Shown here in pieces: positions 51,968 to 60,348 of a stretch of 64,000 nucleotides of DNA. The position numbers and the translations under genes were made by a program. The notes beneath the pieces are model-generated. The model was not told the DNA's origin. It did no database searches and worked only from the letters and a program-made list of their open reading frames with translations. Origin of the DNA: Halosimplex rubrum (GTDB lineage Archaea; Halobacteriota; Halobacteria; Halobacteriales; Haloarculaceae); NCBI RefSeq assembly GCF_013415885.1, contig NZ_CP058910.1, forward strand, positions 4,092,001 through 4,156,000. The letters are read 5' to 3'. Positions within the stretch are counted from its first letter, which is position 1, and each line of letters begins with the position of its first letter.

Positions 51968-52867
51968 TCACGGGCGCTCGGTCTCGATCACGGACAGCGA
52001 GCGGTCGACGGTCACGTCGAGGCGGTCGTCGCCGGCTCGGAGCGGGACGGTGACGTGGAGGGGGTCGTCCCGGGCGACCGCGATGTCGTCCGGGTCGCAG
52101 GCGTCGACGGTCCACAGCGGGTCGGTCAGCAGGTCGGGCGCGTTGGCGGCGACGAACGGCAGCACCTCGGGGTGGTAGATCAGGATCTCGGGGAGGTCGG
52201 TGCAGAAGAAGTTCTTGCAGTACGAGCAGTGGTGGACCACCGCGGGGCCGGGCATCGCCTGTTCGAGCTCGCTCGACTTCTCCCCGTCCGGCACCACGTC
52301 GTGGTACATCTCGCTCGCGCAGGTGGGACAGACGTGGCTGGCGACGGTCAGCAGGTCCCGGCGGGCGTAGAGGCTCGCCGCCGACAGCACGGCGTCGGGG
52401 TCGTTCGACCGGATCGCGCCCGGCGGGAGGTGGTACTTGAACGCGAGCGCGCCGCAGTCCCCACAGCGGACGACGAGCATGCTGTTGCGGTAGGTCGCTT
52501 CCAGTCTCGCCCCGCAGTCGGCGCAGTCGGCGTCGACGGGGAACGGCTCGACGGTCGTCCGGTCGGTGAAGCTGTCGGCCTTGATCGCCTGATAGAGGAT
52601 GACACCGGGGTACAGCAGGCCGTACCCCTCCGCTTTCTCCTGGACGAACACGCCGAGTAGCTCCTGGAGGTGGTAGTTGAACCGACCGCTGTCGGACACG
52701 TCACAGCGCTGGCGCAGCTCCTCGAAGGGGAGCGGGCGGGGCTGGCTGCCCTCCTTGGCGTCGCCGAGTTCCAGCAGGATGGTGACGCGCAGTTCGTTGC
52801 CCAGCAGGGAGAACGCCTCCGCGGGCGGGACCGACCGTCGCTCGGAGACCTGAAAGCCGTCGGTCAT
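51968..52867 (-). CDS. ArsR-like winged-helix protein with two zinc ribbons (DUF7351-like)
   Basis: 299 aa. Residues about 8-90 (SVPPAEAFSLLGNELRVTILLELGDAK...FEELRQRCDVSDSGRFNYHLQELLGVFVQEKAEGYGL) are an ArsR-type winged helix. Two zinc-ribbon blocks follow: CADCGARLEATYRNSMLVVRCGDCG and CPTCASEMYHDVV...HHCSYCKNFFC. Known for haloarchaeal regulators grouped as DUF7351; the targets are unknown. Lies upstream of metY-metX on the same strand but 107 bases away, so a regulatory link to methionine synthesis is possible, not shown. Confidence 0.8.
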   Translation of the reverse strand: MTDGFQVSERRSVPPAEAFSLLGNELRVTILLELGDAKEGSQPRPLPFEELRQRCDVSDSGRFNYHLQELLGVFVQEKAEGYGLLYPGVILYQAIKADSFTDRTTVEPFPVDADCADCGARLEATYRNSMLVVRCGDCGALAFKYHLPPGAIRSNDPDAVLSAASLYARRDLLTVASHVCPTCASEMYHDVVPDGEKSSELEQAMPGPAVVHHCSYCKNFFCTDLPEILIYHPEVLPFVAANAPDLLTDPLWTVDACDPDDIAVARDDPLHVTVPLRAGDDRLDVTVDRSLSVIETERP

Positions 52868-53012
52868 CGGCACACATCTCGCGCACCCAGCCATTTATGA
52901 CTGTCTCTCGGTTCGGAGGTCGCGCTCCGAGGCGAACCGGACCCGCCGGAGCGCCGGGAGCCGACGACGGTCGACCCGAAAGGACTTGGCCCGTCGACAG
53001 ATTCCTCCCGCT

Positions 53013-53216
53013 ATGGGCCGCCTCGGCGACTTCGCCGCCATCTGGTTCGGGACGCTCCTCGCCCTGAACTTCGCCGTCTTCCCCGCCCTCGGAGCGCCGC
53101 TGGGCATCTACGTCGAGACCGCCCTCTCCGCGCTCGCCGGCCTCGTCCTCGCGACCGTGCTGGTCTTCGGACGGGGCGCATCCCTGCCGACGGTCGTCGG
53201 TTCCGATTCGCGCTGA
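53013..53216 (+). CDS. 67-aa two-helix membrane protein
   Basis: MGRLGDFAAIWFGTLLALNFAVFPALGAPLGIYVETALSALAGLVLATVLVFGRGASLPT...; two transmembrane helices with a short loop. Not recognised. The ATG at 53013 is chosen over the frame to 52986. Divergent from the zinc-ribbon regulator. Confidence 0.55.
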   Translation: MGRLGDFAAIWFGTLLALNFAVFPALGAPLGIYVETALSALAGLVLATVLVFGRGASLPTVVGSDSR

Positions 53217-53375
53217 CCCGTCGGGAACGAGTGACCCGCGAGGCGGACCGCCCCGCCCGTGACGTCGGTCGGCGGGCGTTCGTCCGCGGAGTAGAGGCCC
53301 GTTAACGGGAGCGGGTCGAGCGTTTGACCGACACAAGCCGAGCATAACGAAGGTAGTGTGACCGTAGGTGTCGGT

Positions 53376-54173
53376 ATGCTCGTCTCAGAGTCGCAGTTGC
53401 TCCGGGCGTGGCGGACGGTCGCGTTCGTGGGTCACTTCTCGCGGGTCGAGTCGCTGTCCTCGCGCGGCACGAACAAGATTCTCGCGTACCACTCGGTCGG
53501 CGGCGGGTTCCACGACGACATCGACCCCGACCGGCTGCGTCGCGACATCGCGTACCTCGACAGGCACTACGAACTCGTCGACCTCCCGGCCGTCCGCCGG
53601 CCCAGCGACGAGAAACGGGTCGCCCTCATCTTCGAGGACGGCTACCGCGACTTCGCCGAGAACGTCGTGCCCGTCCTCCGCGAGTACGACGTGCCGGCCA
53701 CCGTCTTCGTGATCGCCGACGCCATCGGCGACCCCTCGTTCACCCACAACGACCGCTTCGAGTACGAGTACATGGACCGCGAGGACCTCCTCGCGCTCCT
53801 CGACGAGGACCTGGTCACCATCGGCAACCACACGCGGACCCACCCGAAGCTCGCCGAGGTCCCGCCGGACCGCCTCGAACGGGAGATCGTCGGCGCCAAG
53901 CGCCGCCTCGAACGCGTGCTCGGCGTCGAGGTCGACCGCTTCAGCTACCCCTACAACAGCTGCACCGACCGCGCCGCCGCGGTCGTCCGCGAGTCCCACG
54001 ACATCGGCGTCGCCGGCCGCGGCCGCCGCGAGCACATCTCCGCCGAGACCAACCCCGAAGTGATCCCGCAGGTCAACGGCGCCAACCCGTTCTGGGAAGT
54101 GCGCTGGGACCTCTCCGACGCCGGCACGTTCGTCGGCTCCCTCGCCGACCGCCTCGTCGGGCGGGCGGTCTGA
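53376..54173 (+). CDS. polysaccharide-deacetylase (NodB-fold) protein
   Basis: 265 aa. Motif 1 reads RVALIFEDGYRDFAENVVPVL where most NodB proteins have FDDGY, so the catalytic-base/metal Asp pair is Glu-Asp here. Motif 2 IGNHTRTHPKLAEV carries the two metal His. Motif 3 resembles DRFSYPYNSC, followed by a terminal region (VIPQVNGANPFWEV). Family members remove N-acetyl groups from surface sugars. No signal peptide is visible, so it may act in the cytosol. ATG at 53376 preferred to the GTG at 53358. Confidence 0.8.
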   Translation: MLVSESQLLRAWRTVAFVGHFSRVESLSSRGTNKILAYHSVGGGFHDDIDPDRLRRDIAYLDRHYELVDLPAVRRPSDEKRVALIFEDGYRDFAENVVPVLREYDVPATVFVIADAIGDPSFTHNDRFEYEYMDREDLLALLDEDLVTIGNHTRTHPKLAEVPPDRLEREIVGAKRRLERVLGVEVDRFSYPYNSCTDRAAAVVRESHDIGVAGRGRREHISAETNPEVIPQVNGANPFWEVRWDLSDAGTFVGSLADRLVGRAV

Positions 54174-54231
54174 CTGGGCGACTCGACGGCGCGGCGACGC
54201 GACTCGCCGAGCGAGACGACGAACCGCAGAA

Positions 54232-54334
54232 CGCCACCGCCAGGACTCGAACCTGGGACAACCTCGTGTCTGCGGCACGCAGGTGACCTGCGCACCCTAA
54301 CAGCGAGGTGCTCTACCAACTGAGCTACGGCGGC
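54232..54334 (-). tRNA. tRNA-Asn (GTT) with a 30-nt intron
   Basis: Minus strand: acceptor GCCGCCG with CGGTGGC (one G-U pair), discriminator G, D-arm TAGCTCAGTTGGTAGAGC, anticodon stem CCTCG/CGAGG, anticodon GTT in loop CTGTTA-A, T-arm CCAGG-TTCGAGT-CCTGG. An intron of about 30 nt (plus-strand 54268-54297) sits at the canonical 37/38 position and folds internally (CGCAGG/CCTGCG), compatible with bulge-helix-bulge splicing. Mature length 73. A TATA-like element (minus CTATAC) at 54362-54367 lies 28 bases upstream. Confidence 0.9.
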
Positions 54335-54481
54335 ACGCATGCATCCATAGCCGGAGTTGTTGTATAGGGATTTCGTTTTTCCTTCGCCACGACACGGAGT
54401 CACGTACGGCGATTCGACCGATGGTCCCCGCCCTCGCGACACATCGGACGGGTTTTCACCGGTCCCGAACAACCCCGACCC

Positions 54482-55858
54482 ATGAGCGACGAGTTCGACG
54501 CCGTCGTCGAGCGGGTCCGCGAGCGGGTGACGCCCGACGACGACGAACGCGAGCGACTCGGCCGCGTCGTCGACGACCTCCGCGAGCGCACGCGCGACGC
54601 CGTCGCGGATCTGCCGGTCGACGCCGACGTGGTCCAGGTCGGGTCGACGGCCCGTGACACCTGGCTGGCGGGCGACCGCGACATCGACCTGTTCGTCTCG
54701 TTCCCGACGAGCGTCGGCCGCGATGAGCTGGAGTCCTACGGCCTCGAAATCGGCCACGCCGTGTTACCCGACGGCCACGAGGAGTTCGCCGAACACCCCT
54801 ACGTCAAGGGGACCTACGGGGGGTTCGACGTGGATCTCGTGCCCTGCTACGCGGTCGCCGACGCCACCGCGATCCGGTCGGCGGTCGACCGCACGCCCTT
54901 CCACACCGAGTACCTCGCCGAACGCATCGACGCCGACCTGGCGGGCGAGGTGCGGGTCGCCAAGCGGTTCCTCGCCGGGATCGGCGTCTACGGGAGCGAC
55001 CTCCGGACCCGGGGGTTCTCCGGGTATCTGACCGAACTGCTCGTCCACGAGTACGGCGGCTTCCGGCCGTTCGTCGAGGCCGCCGCCGAGTGGCACCCGC
55101 CCGTCGCGTTCGACCCCGAGGACCACGCCGACGCGTCGTTCGACGACCCGCTCGTCGTGATCGACCCGACCGACCCCGAGCGCAACGTCGCCGCCGTCTG
55201 TAGCGCCGAGGCGGTCGCACGGCTCCAGCATTACGCTCGCGACCTGCTCGCCGAGCCCCGACCGGCGCTGTTCGTTCCCGACGACCCCGAACCCGTCGAC
55301 CACGACGCGGTCGCCGCGGCGTTCGAGCGCCGCGGGACCGCGCCGGTCGCCGTCCGGTTCGACGCGCCCGACATCGTCGACGACCAGCTGTACCCGCAGC
55401 TCGACCGCTCGCTGGCGGGGCTCGTCGGCGAACTCGACCGCCGCGGGTTCGACGTGCTGCGGGCGGCCGCGTGGGCCGAGGAGACGGTCGTCCTGTTCGC
55501 CGAACTCGAAGTCGCCGAGCGGCCGGCCGTCGAGCGCCACGAGGGACCGCCGGTCGGCGTCCGCGACCACGCCGAGGGGTTCTACGACGCGTACGCCGAC
55601 GAGGTCGCCGCGCCCGACGACGGACCGGGCACCTACGGTCCGTTCCTCGACGGCGACCGCTACGTCGTCGAGCGGCCCCGCGAGTTCCGGACGGCGGTCG
55701 GACTGCTGGAGAGCGACGCCGTCTTCGACGTGGCGCTGGGCGCGCGAGTCGAGGCGGCCATGGACGAGGAGTACGCGGTGCTGTCGGGCGACGACGTGGG
55801 CGCGCTCGCCGGCGAGTTCGGCGTCGAACTGGCGCGCTATCTCGACCCGCGACCCTGA
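54482..55858 (+). CDS. cca: archaeal class I CCA-adding enzyme
   Basis: 458 aa, the usual archaeal length. Nucleotidyltransferase head VVQVGSTARDTWLAGDRDIDLFVSF with catalytic Asp67 and Asp69; third carboxylate in GFDVDLVPCYAV. The tRNA-binding domains follow (VAKRFLAGIGVYGSDLRTRGFSGYLTELLVHEYGGF). It adds CCA to tRNA 3' ends, which haloarchaeal tRNA genes, including both in this window, do not encode. Divergent from tRNA-Asn with 147 bases between. Confidence 0.94.
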   Translation: MSDEFDAVVERVRERVTPDDDERERLGRVVDDLRERTRDAVADLPVDADVVQVGSTARDTWLAGDRDIDLFVSFPTSVGRDELESYGLEIGHAVLPDGHEEFAEHPYVKGTYGGFDVDLVPCYAVADATAIRSAVDRTPFHTEYLAERIDADLAGEVRVAKRFLAGIGVYGSDLRTRGFSGYLTELLVHEYGGFRPFVEAAAEWHPPVAFDPEDHADASFDDPLVVIDPTDPERNVAAVCSAEAVARLQHYARDLLAEPRPALFVPDDPEPVDHDAVAAAFERRGTAPVAVRFDAPDIVDDQLYPQLDRSLAGLVGELDRRGFDVLRAAAWAEETVVLFAELEVAERPAVERHEGPPVGVRDHAEGFYDAYADEVAAPDDGPGTYGPFLDGDRYVVERPREFRTAVGLLESDAVFDVALGARVEAAMDEEYAVLSGDDVGALAGEFGVELARYLDPRP

Positions 55859-55963
55859 CGGCGGTTCTCGGTCACGTCACGACCGGTCTCGGCCGCGTCA
55901 CGACCGCTCACGCCGTCGACGACGAATAAAAACAGTCGACACGTCCGGTCCCGTCGGACGGAG

Positions 55964-56218
55964 TCACTCGGTGTCGATAGCGTAGAGCCGCTGGCGGGCG
56001 TCCGCCGGGTAGATCCGTTCTTCGACGATGTCGGCGTCCGTCAGGTCCGACAGCGCGCTGCGCACGCTGCGCTGGGAGAGGCGCGTCTCCTCGGCGAGCG
56101 TCTTCTGAGTCAGTGGGCCTTCGTACTCGAGGACCGTGTACACGAACTTCGCGCTCGGTGTCAGATCGTCGAGTTGCGATTCCCAGTCACGATACGATTG
56201 TTCCGTACAACAGCACAC
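55964..56218 (-). CDS. small winged-helix transcriptional regulator
   Basis: 84 aa. SQLDDLTPSAKFVYTVLEYEGPLTQKTLAEETRLSQRSVRSALSDLTDADIVEERIYPADARQRLYAIDTE is a MarR-type winged helix almost without extensions; such single-domain haloarchaeal HTH proteins act as local regulators. The N-terminus is unusually Cys-rich (MCCCTEQSYRDW), which could sense metal or redox if expressed from this ATG. The 200 bases upstream (56219-56420) hold no gene I can support. Confidence 0.72.
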   Translation of the reverse strand: MCCCTEQSYRDWESQLDDLTPSAKFVYTVLEYEGPLTQKTLAEETRLSQRSVRSALSDLTDADIVEERIYPADARQRLYAIDTE

Positions 56219-56420
56219 GGGGAAAGGTCACCAACAGCACGGTTCCGCACGCTCCCATGTATAGATTTCCGCGGTGCGTTGATGTGTATCCCGGTACCCA
56301 TCAGATCACGGACTGATACTCGGGACCCGGTCGCTCTCGGGAGACTGACAGACCGAACGCTACCCCGGGACAGTGCCGGTCACCCGGAGGACGCCCCTCG
56401 ACGCGGTGTCGGACGGGCGG

Positions 56421-57437
56421 TCACTCGTCGGCGAGGTCGAACCCCTGGCCGCGCACGTCGTCGACGACCTGACGCGCGGCGTCCTGCACGTCCTCGTTGG
56501 GTTCGGCGGGGGTGTAGCCGTCGAACACCTCGTGGACGGTGCGGATGCTCTCGGTCAGCGTGTCGAGGCCGTAGCCGCCCTCGAGGACGAACCCGAGGCC
56601 GGTGCCGACGCGGTCCGCGAACTCGTCGACGCGCCGGGCCAGCAGGCCGTAGCCCTCCGTGGAGACGCGCATCCGCGAGATGGGATCGTGTTCGTGGGCG
56701 TCGAAGCCCGCGGAGACCAGCAGTAGGTCCGGGTCGAACGCCTCGAAGGCGGGGAGGATCAGGTCGTCGACGGCGGCGAGGTAGCCGCTGGTGGTCGTCC
56801 CCGGCGGGAACGGGACGTTCATGGTGGTGCCCCGGGCGTCGCCGGTTCCCGTCTCGGTCGCGTCGCCGGTCCCGGGGTAGATGCCGTCCTCGTGGATCGA
56901 GACGAAGAAGACGTCCTCGCGGTCGTCGAAGATGTCCTGGGTGCCGTTGCCGTGGTGGACGTCCCAGTCGAGGATGGCGACGCGGTCGGCGTCGCGGTCG
57001 TCGATGGCGTGCTGGGCGGCGACGGCGACGTTGTTGAAGAAACAGAAGCCCATCGCGTCGTCGTAGACGGCGTGGTGACCCGGCGGGCGGCCGAGCGCGA
57101 AGGGAGTGTTCCGTCCGTCCGCCCCGTCGAGCGCCTCGTCTGCGGCCCAGTTGGCCATGCCGGCGGCGGCCAGGGTGGCGTCCCAGGTGGCCTCGACGGC
57201 GACGGTGTCGGCGTCCCAGTCGCCGCCGCCGTCGGCGCAGAACGCCTCGACCGAGTCGACGTAGTCCGCGTCGTGGGCGGCGGAGACCTGCTCGACGGTC
57301 GCGTCCTCGGGGGAGACGTACCTGACGCCGTGACACTCCGAGAGGCCCTGGCGGATGGCCCGCAGGCGGTCGGGGCTCTCGGGGTGGCGCTTGCCGGTGT
57401 CGTGGTCGAGACAGGCCTCCCGGTAGCCGAAGTTCAT
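56421..57437 (-). CDS. hdaI: histone deacetylase family (class II-like) protein
   Basis: 338 aa. Zinc/deacetylase motifs [52 protein letters not shown] and FVLEGGYGL are all intact. Such archaeal enzymes remove acetyl groups from lysine of proteins; acetoin or polyamine substrates are alternatives. Its start lies four bases after the stop of the histone gene, forming a two-gene operon. The symbol follows the Haloferax gene I recall as HdaI. Confidence 0.88.
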   Translation of the reverse strand: MNFGYREACLDHDTGKRHPESPDRLRAIRQGLSECHGVRYVSPEDATVEQVSAAHDADYVDSVEAFCADGGGDWDADTVAVEATWDATLAAAGMANWAADEALDGADGRNTPFALGRPPGHHAVYDDAMGFCFFNNVAVAAQHAIDDRDADRVAILDWDVHHGNGTQDIFDDREDVFFVSIHEDGIYPGTGDATETGTGDARGTTMNVPFPPGTTTSGYLAAVDDLILPAFEAFDPDLLLVSAGFDAHEHDPISRMRVSTEGYGLLARRVDEFADRVGTGLGFVLEGGYGLDTLTESIRTVHEVFDGYTPAEPNEDVQDAARQVVDDVRGQGFDLADE

Positions 57438-57441
57438 GCGG

Positions 57442-57879
57442 TCACTCGTAGTACTGGCTCAGTCGAAAGTAGGCCTCGACGTCCTCGGCTTTGACGGTCC
57501 GCCGGTCGGCGTGGCGCGCCAGGTCCGCGGCGGCCGCCGCCACCCGGTCGGCGTACGACTCTAGTTCGGCCGCCAGCGCGAGGCGAGCGTCCATGGAGAC
57601 GCGGTAGTCGTCGATGTCGAGGCGAGCGATGCGGTCGACCGGCGCGATCGGGAGTTCCAGATCGTCCTTGTCCCCGGTCGCTTCGGTGCCGAAATCCGAC
57701 GCCATCAGCGTCTTCCGCCCGTCCGCGGTCGCCACGTCCGCCGCGTCGACCGCTCGCTCGGCCCCGCGCTCCTGGATGCGGCGGGCGAGTTCCTCGGCGG
57801 CCTCGGCGCTGACGCGCAAACTCCCGGCGTTGCGCCGGATAATAGTGTCGACCGGCGCGAACGGTAGCTCGACGCTCAT
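57442..57879 (-). CDS. hstA: archaeal histone, two fused histone folds
   Basis: 145 aa. First fold [59 protein letters not shown]; second fold [63 protein letters not shown]. Tandem fold in one chain is the haloarchaeal pattern. DNA-binding residues are less basic than in methanogen histones. A CTTAAG TATA-like box lies 25 bases upstream of the ATG at 57879. Start at [11 protein letters not shown]; the frame to 57972 is upstream DNA. Confidence 0.93.
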   Translation of the reverse strand: MSVELPFAPVDTIIRRNAGSLRVSAEAAEELARRIQERGAERAVDAADVATADGRKTLMASDFGTEATGDKDDLELPIAPVDRIARLDIDDYRVSMDARLALAAELESYADRVAAAAADLARHADRRTVKAEDVEAYFRLSQYYE

Positions 57880-57903
57880 AGAACACAGGCGGGCCGTTCC
57901 GGC

Positions 57904-57909
57904 CTTAAG
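57904..57909 (-). promoter_or_regulatory. TATA-like box for the histone/deacetylase operon
   Basis: CTTAAG (palindromic), 25-30 bases upstream of the histone ATG. Confidence 0.45.
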
Positions 57910-58017
57910 CGTTTCCGAAACCCGCTCTGGGCCCTCGACGGCCGATCTGCCGTCGCGATCCACTGTTGGCACACAATCACGTCGGCAGCGACTGGCCGAC
58001 AGCGGCCGTCTACGCGG

Positions 58018-59496
58018 TCAGAACACGTCGTCGGCGTCGAGCCGGTCGTCGACCATCGCGCCGCGGGCGGTCACTTCCTGCCCGAGCGTCAGCGCCGCCC
58101 CGGTCTCGACCTGCATCGTCTCCTGGCCGTCGTCGAGGATGACCGGGTCGCCCGTCTGGACGACCGTCCCCGTGAACTCCACCTCCTCCGCGGCGGCCGC
58201 CGCTGCCCCGCCGGACGCCGCTCCGTCGGACGCCGCTCCGTCGGACCCGTCTGCGTCGCTCGTCCCCGAGTCGCCGCCGTCACCGTCACCGGTGAACGCG
58301 CCGAGTCCGGCGTCCGCGTTCGAACCGCCGTTCCCGCCGTCACCGGCGCCCGTACCGCCAGCCGAGGGCGCGGCCGAGCCCGCACCGGTGTCCTCGTCGA
58401 GGACGACCACGGTCGACTGCCAGCCCGCCGACGCCTCCAGGTCGTCCTGCCAGCCGTCCTGGATCTCGGCGTCGGCGACGAACACCTCGTCGCCCGGCGC
58501 GATCTCCTTGTCCGCCTTCTCGCCCCACAGCGCGACGCGGATGTCCCCGGTGTCGTCCTGCACGCGGACGTTCCGGACCTGCCCCTCCGAGCCGTCGTCG
58601 CGGTCGAAGGTCCGCTTGGGGTCGGCCGACCGGACGACCCCCGCCAGGTCGACCACCTGGTCCATCTCGACGCCCCCGATGGCGTCGGCCTCCGGCGTGA
58701 ACTCGACCGTCTCGTCGATCTCGTCGATGGCGCCGTGGTCGCCGACGTGCAGTTCGAGGTCGCCCTCGCGCTCGCGGACGTAGCCGTCGACCACCTCGAC
58801 GGCGGTCCCCGGGTCGAGTTCCGTCGCGCGGTCGGCCCGCTCGTCCCACATCGTCACGCGCACGCGACCGGTCTCGTCGCCCAGCAGGAGGTTCGACACC
58901 TTCCCCTCGCTCCCGTCGTCGCGGTCGAACGTCCGGATCGAGTCCGTCTCCAGGACGATCCCCCGGACGTTCACGTCGGACTGGCCCATCGTCAGCGCGT
59001 CGACGGTCGACCCCTCGCCCAGCTCCACGTCGATCTCGGCGTCGTCGTCCGGTTCTGCTTTGTCGACCGACACTTCGAGACCGTTGTAGCCGTCCTTCGG
59101 TCGGCCGGCGATCCGGAGCACCTGGCCCTCTTCGAGCATCCCCTCGGTGATGGCCTCGGCCTCCTGGTCCCAGAAGGCCAGCCGGACGGTCCCGGTCTCG
59201 TCGGCGGCCTCGACGTTGACGACGCGGCCGTCCTCGTCCTCGCCGTCCCGTTCGAACGTGCGCAGGTCGCCGATCGAGACCACCTTCGCGAGGAACTTCA
59301 CCTCCTCCATCCCCGGTTCGATGTCCGCGACGGTGTCGACCTCCCCTTCGTTGAGCTCGTGGGCGATCAGCATCGCCGCCGTCTCCTCGTCCGCGAGCCC
59401 GCCCATCTGCTCGACCTTCTGTTCGACGGCCTCGCGGAACTCCTCCTCGGAGACGTCCGTATCGAGATCCGCGTAGACCTCCTCGATCGCTCCCAT
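58018..59496 (-). CDS. replication protein A-type ssDNA-binding protein (multiple OB folds)
   Basis: 492 aa. N-terminal helical domain (MGAIEEVYADLDTDVSEEEFREAVEQKVEQMGG), then three OB-fold repeats, each with the motif F(D/E)R(D)DGx(E)G(K/R)V.N......TG.(V/I)R(L/V)..WD/E (about residues 65-160, 175-265, 280-370). A Gly/Ser/Asp-rich linker (about 385-440) leads to a C-terminal OB-like end (VEFTGTVVQTGDPVILDDG). Binds single-stranded DNA in replication and repair. No RPA-associated gene follows. ATG 59496 chosen over the ATG at 59514 because of a GCTTAAGC TATA box 31-38 bases upstream. Confidence 0.9.
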   Translation of the reverse strand: MGAIEEVYADLDTDVSEEEFREAVEQKVEQMGGLADEETAAMLIAHELNEGEVDTVADIEPGMEEVKFLAKVVSIGDLRTFERDGEDEDGRVVNVEAADETGTVRLAFWDQEAEAITEGMLEEGQVLRIAGRPKDGYNGLEVSVDKAEPDDDAEIDVELGEGSTVDALTMGQSDVNVRGIVLETDSIRTFDRDDGSEGKVSNLLLGDETGRVRVTMWDERADRATELDPGTAVEVVDGYVREREGDLELHVGDHGAIDEIDETVEFTPEADAIGGVEMDQVVDLAGVVRSADPKRTFDRDDGSEGQVRNVRVQDDTGDIRVALWGEKADKEIAPGDEVFVADAEIQDGWQDDLEASAGWQSTVVVLDEDTGAGSAAPSAGGTGAGDGGNGGSNADAGLGAFTGDGDGGDSGTSDADGSDGAASDGAASGGAAAAAAEEVEFTGTVVQTGDPVILDDGQETMQVETGAALTLGQEVTARGAMVDDRLDADDVF

Positions 59497-59526
59497 TAGT
59501 ATAGCCGTTGGCATGGTTGCGCTCCG

Positions 59527-59534
59527 CTTAAGCG
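59527..59534 (-). promoter_or_regulatory. TATA-like box for the RPA gene
   Basis: GCTTAAGC (palindrome), 31-38 bases upstream of the ATG at 59496. Confidence 0.4.
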
Positions 59535-59730
59535 TTGTCGTTGCCTCGCTACCCCGCTCGCGTCGCTCGATTTCGGCGCGGCGCCGAACGACGGTCTCTC
59601 CGCCGCTGGGACCGGTTCCGCCACCGCCGTCGCGTTCATAGCACGGACTGGTCGGACCCTCCGATATAAAGTTGCGGACGGACGACCGCTCGTCGTCGGC
59701 GTCCCCGACGGCCGATCCTTCTTGTAGTCG

Positions 59731-60330
59731 GTGACCCAACGCACGGTCGTGTCCCGGAGTCCGACCCTGACGCTGGTCGTCGCCTTCGTCGCCGTCTTCC
59801 TCGTCCAGCGCGTCGTGGCGCTGCTGCAGATCCCCTTCGCGTTCGCGCTCGCGCCGCCGGTCGGCGACCGACCGTGGACGCTCCTCACCAGCGTCTACGC
59901 CCACCTCTCGGTCGGCCACCTGCTTGCCAACGTCGCCGTCCTCCTGCTGGTCGGGCTGTACCTCGAACGCCGGACCTCGCGGCTGCGCTTTCACGCCTTC
60001 TTCCTCGCGACCGGCGCGCTCGCCGGGCTCGCCGAGGTGTGGGTCAGCGGCCTGCTCGGCCCCGGCCCCGGCGTCGCGGTGCTGGGCGCCAGCGGCGGCA
60101 TCGCCGGGCTGGTCGGGTACGTGCTGGCGGGCAACCGCATGAGCGACACGCTGCTGGACCGGACGCCGCTGTCCCCGCGAGCGCAACTCGGCGTGTTCGT
60201 CGTCGTCGCCGGCGCCGTCACCGTCGTCACCGCCGGCCCCGGCGTCGCCCTGATCGCCCACTTCACCGGGCTGCTGATCGGGCTGGCTGCGGGGCGCGCG
60301 CACCTGTTGCGGCCGTCCGGGTCGGTGTGA
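59731..60330 (+). CDS. rhomboid-family intramembrane serine protease
   Basis: 199 aa from GTG, about six helices. Catalytic dyad Ser121 (LGASGGIAGLVGYVLAGN) and His177 (ALIAHFTGLLIGLAAGR); oxyanion-type segment WTLLTSVYAHLSVGHLLANVAVLLLVGLYLERR with the HLLAN motif. Cleaves within membrane helices. Its substrate is unknown. The IS copy 2 begins 18 bases after its stop, so the element did not interrupt the gene. Confidence 0.88.
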   Translation: MTQRTVVSRSPTLTLVVAFVAVFLVQRVVALLQIPFAFALAPPVGDRPWTLLTSVYAHLSVGHLLANVAVLLLVGLYLERRTSRLRFHAFFLATGALAGLAEVWVSGLLGPGPGVAVLGASGGIAGLVGYVLAGNRMSDTLLDRTPLSPRAQLGVFVVVAGAVTVVTAGPGVALIAHFTGLLIGLAAGRAHLLRPSGSV

Positions 60331-60336
60331 GCGTCC

Positions 60337-60346
60337 CGGCGGGCCG
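60337..60346 (+). repeat. 10-bp direct repeat left of IS copy 2
   Basis: CGGCGGGCCG recurs at 61043-61052. The two starts lie 706 bases apart, the same spacing as the repeat pair around copy 1. Confidence 0.35.
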
Positions 60347-60348
60347 CG

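Noticed and set aside
59497-60303. Extension of the RPA gene to a 761-aa protein
   Set aside because: The added part is antisense to the rhomboid gene, and a TATA-like box just before 59496 fits the shorter start.
60331-60348. IS copy 2 truncating the rhomboid gene
   Set aside because: The rhomboid gene keeps its own stop codon 18 bases before the element and a full set of helices.
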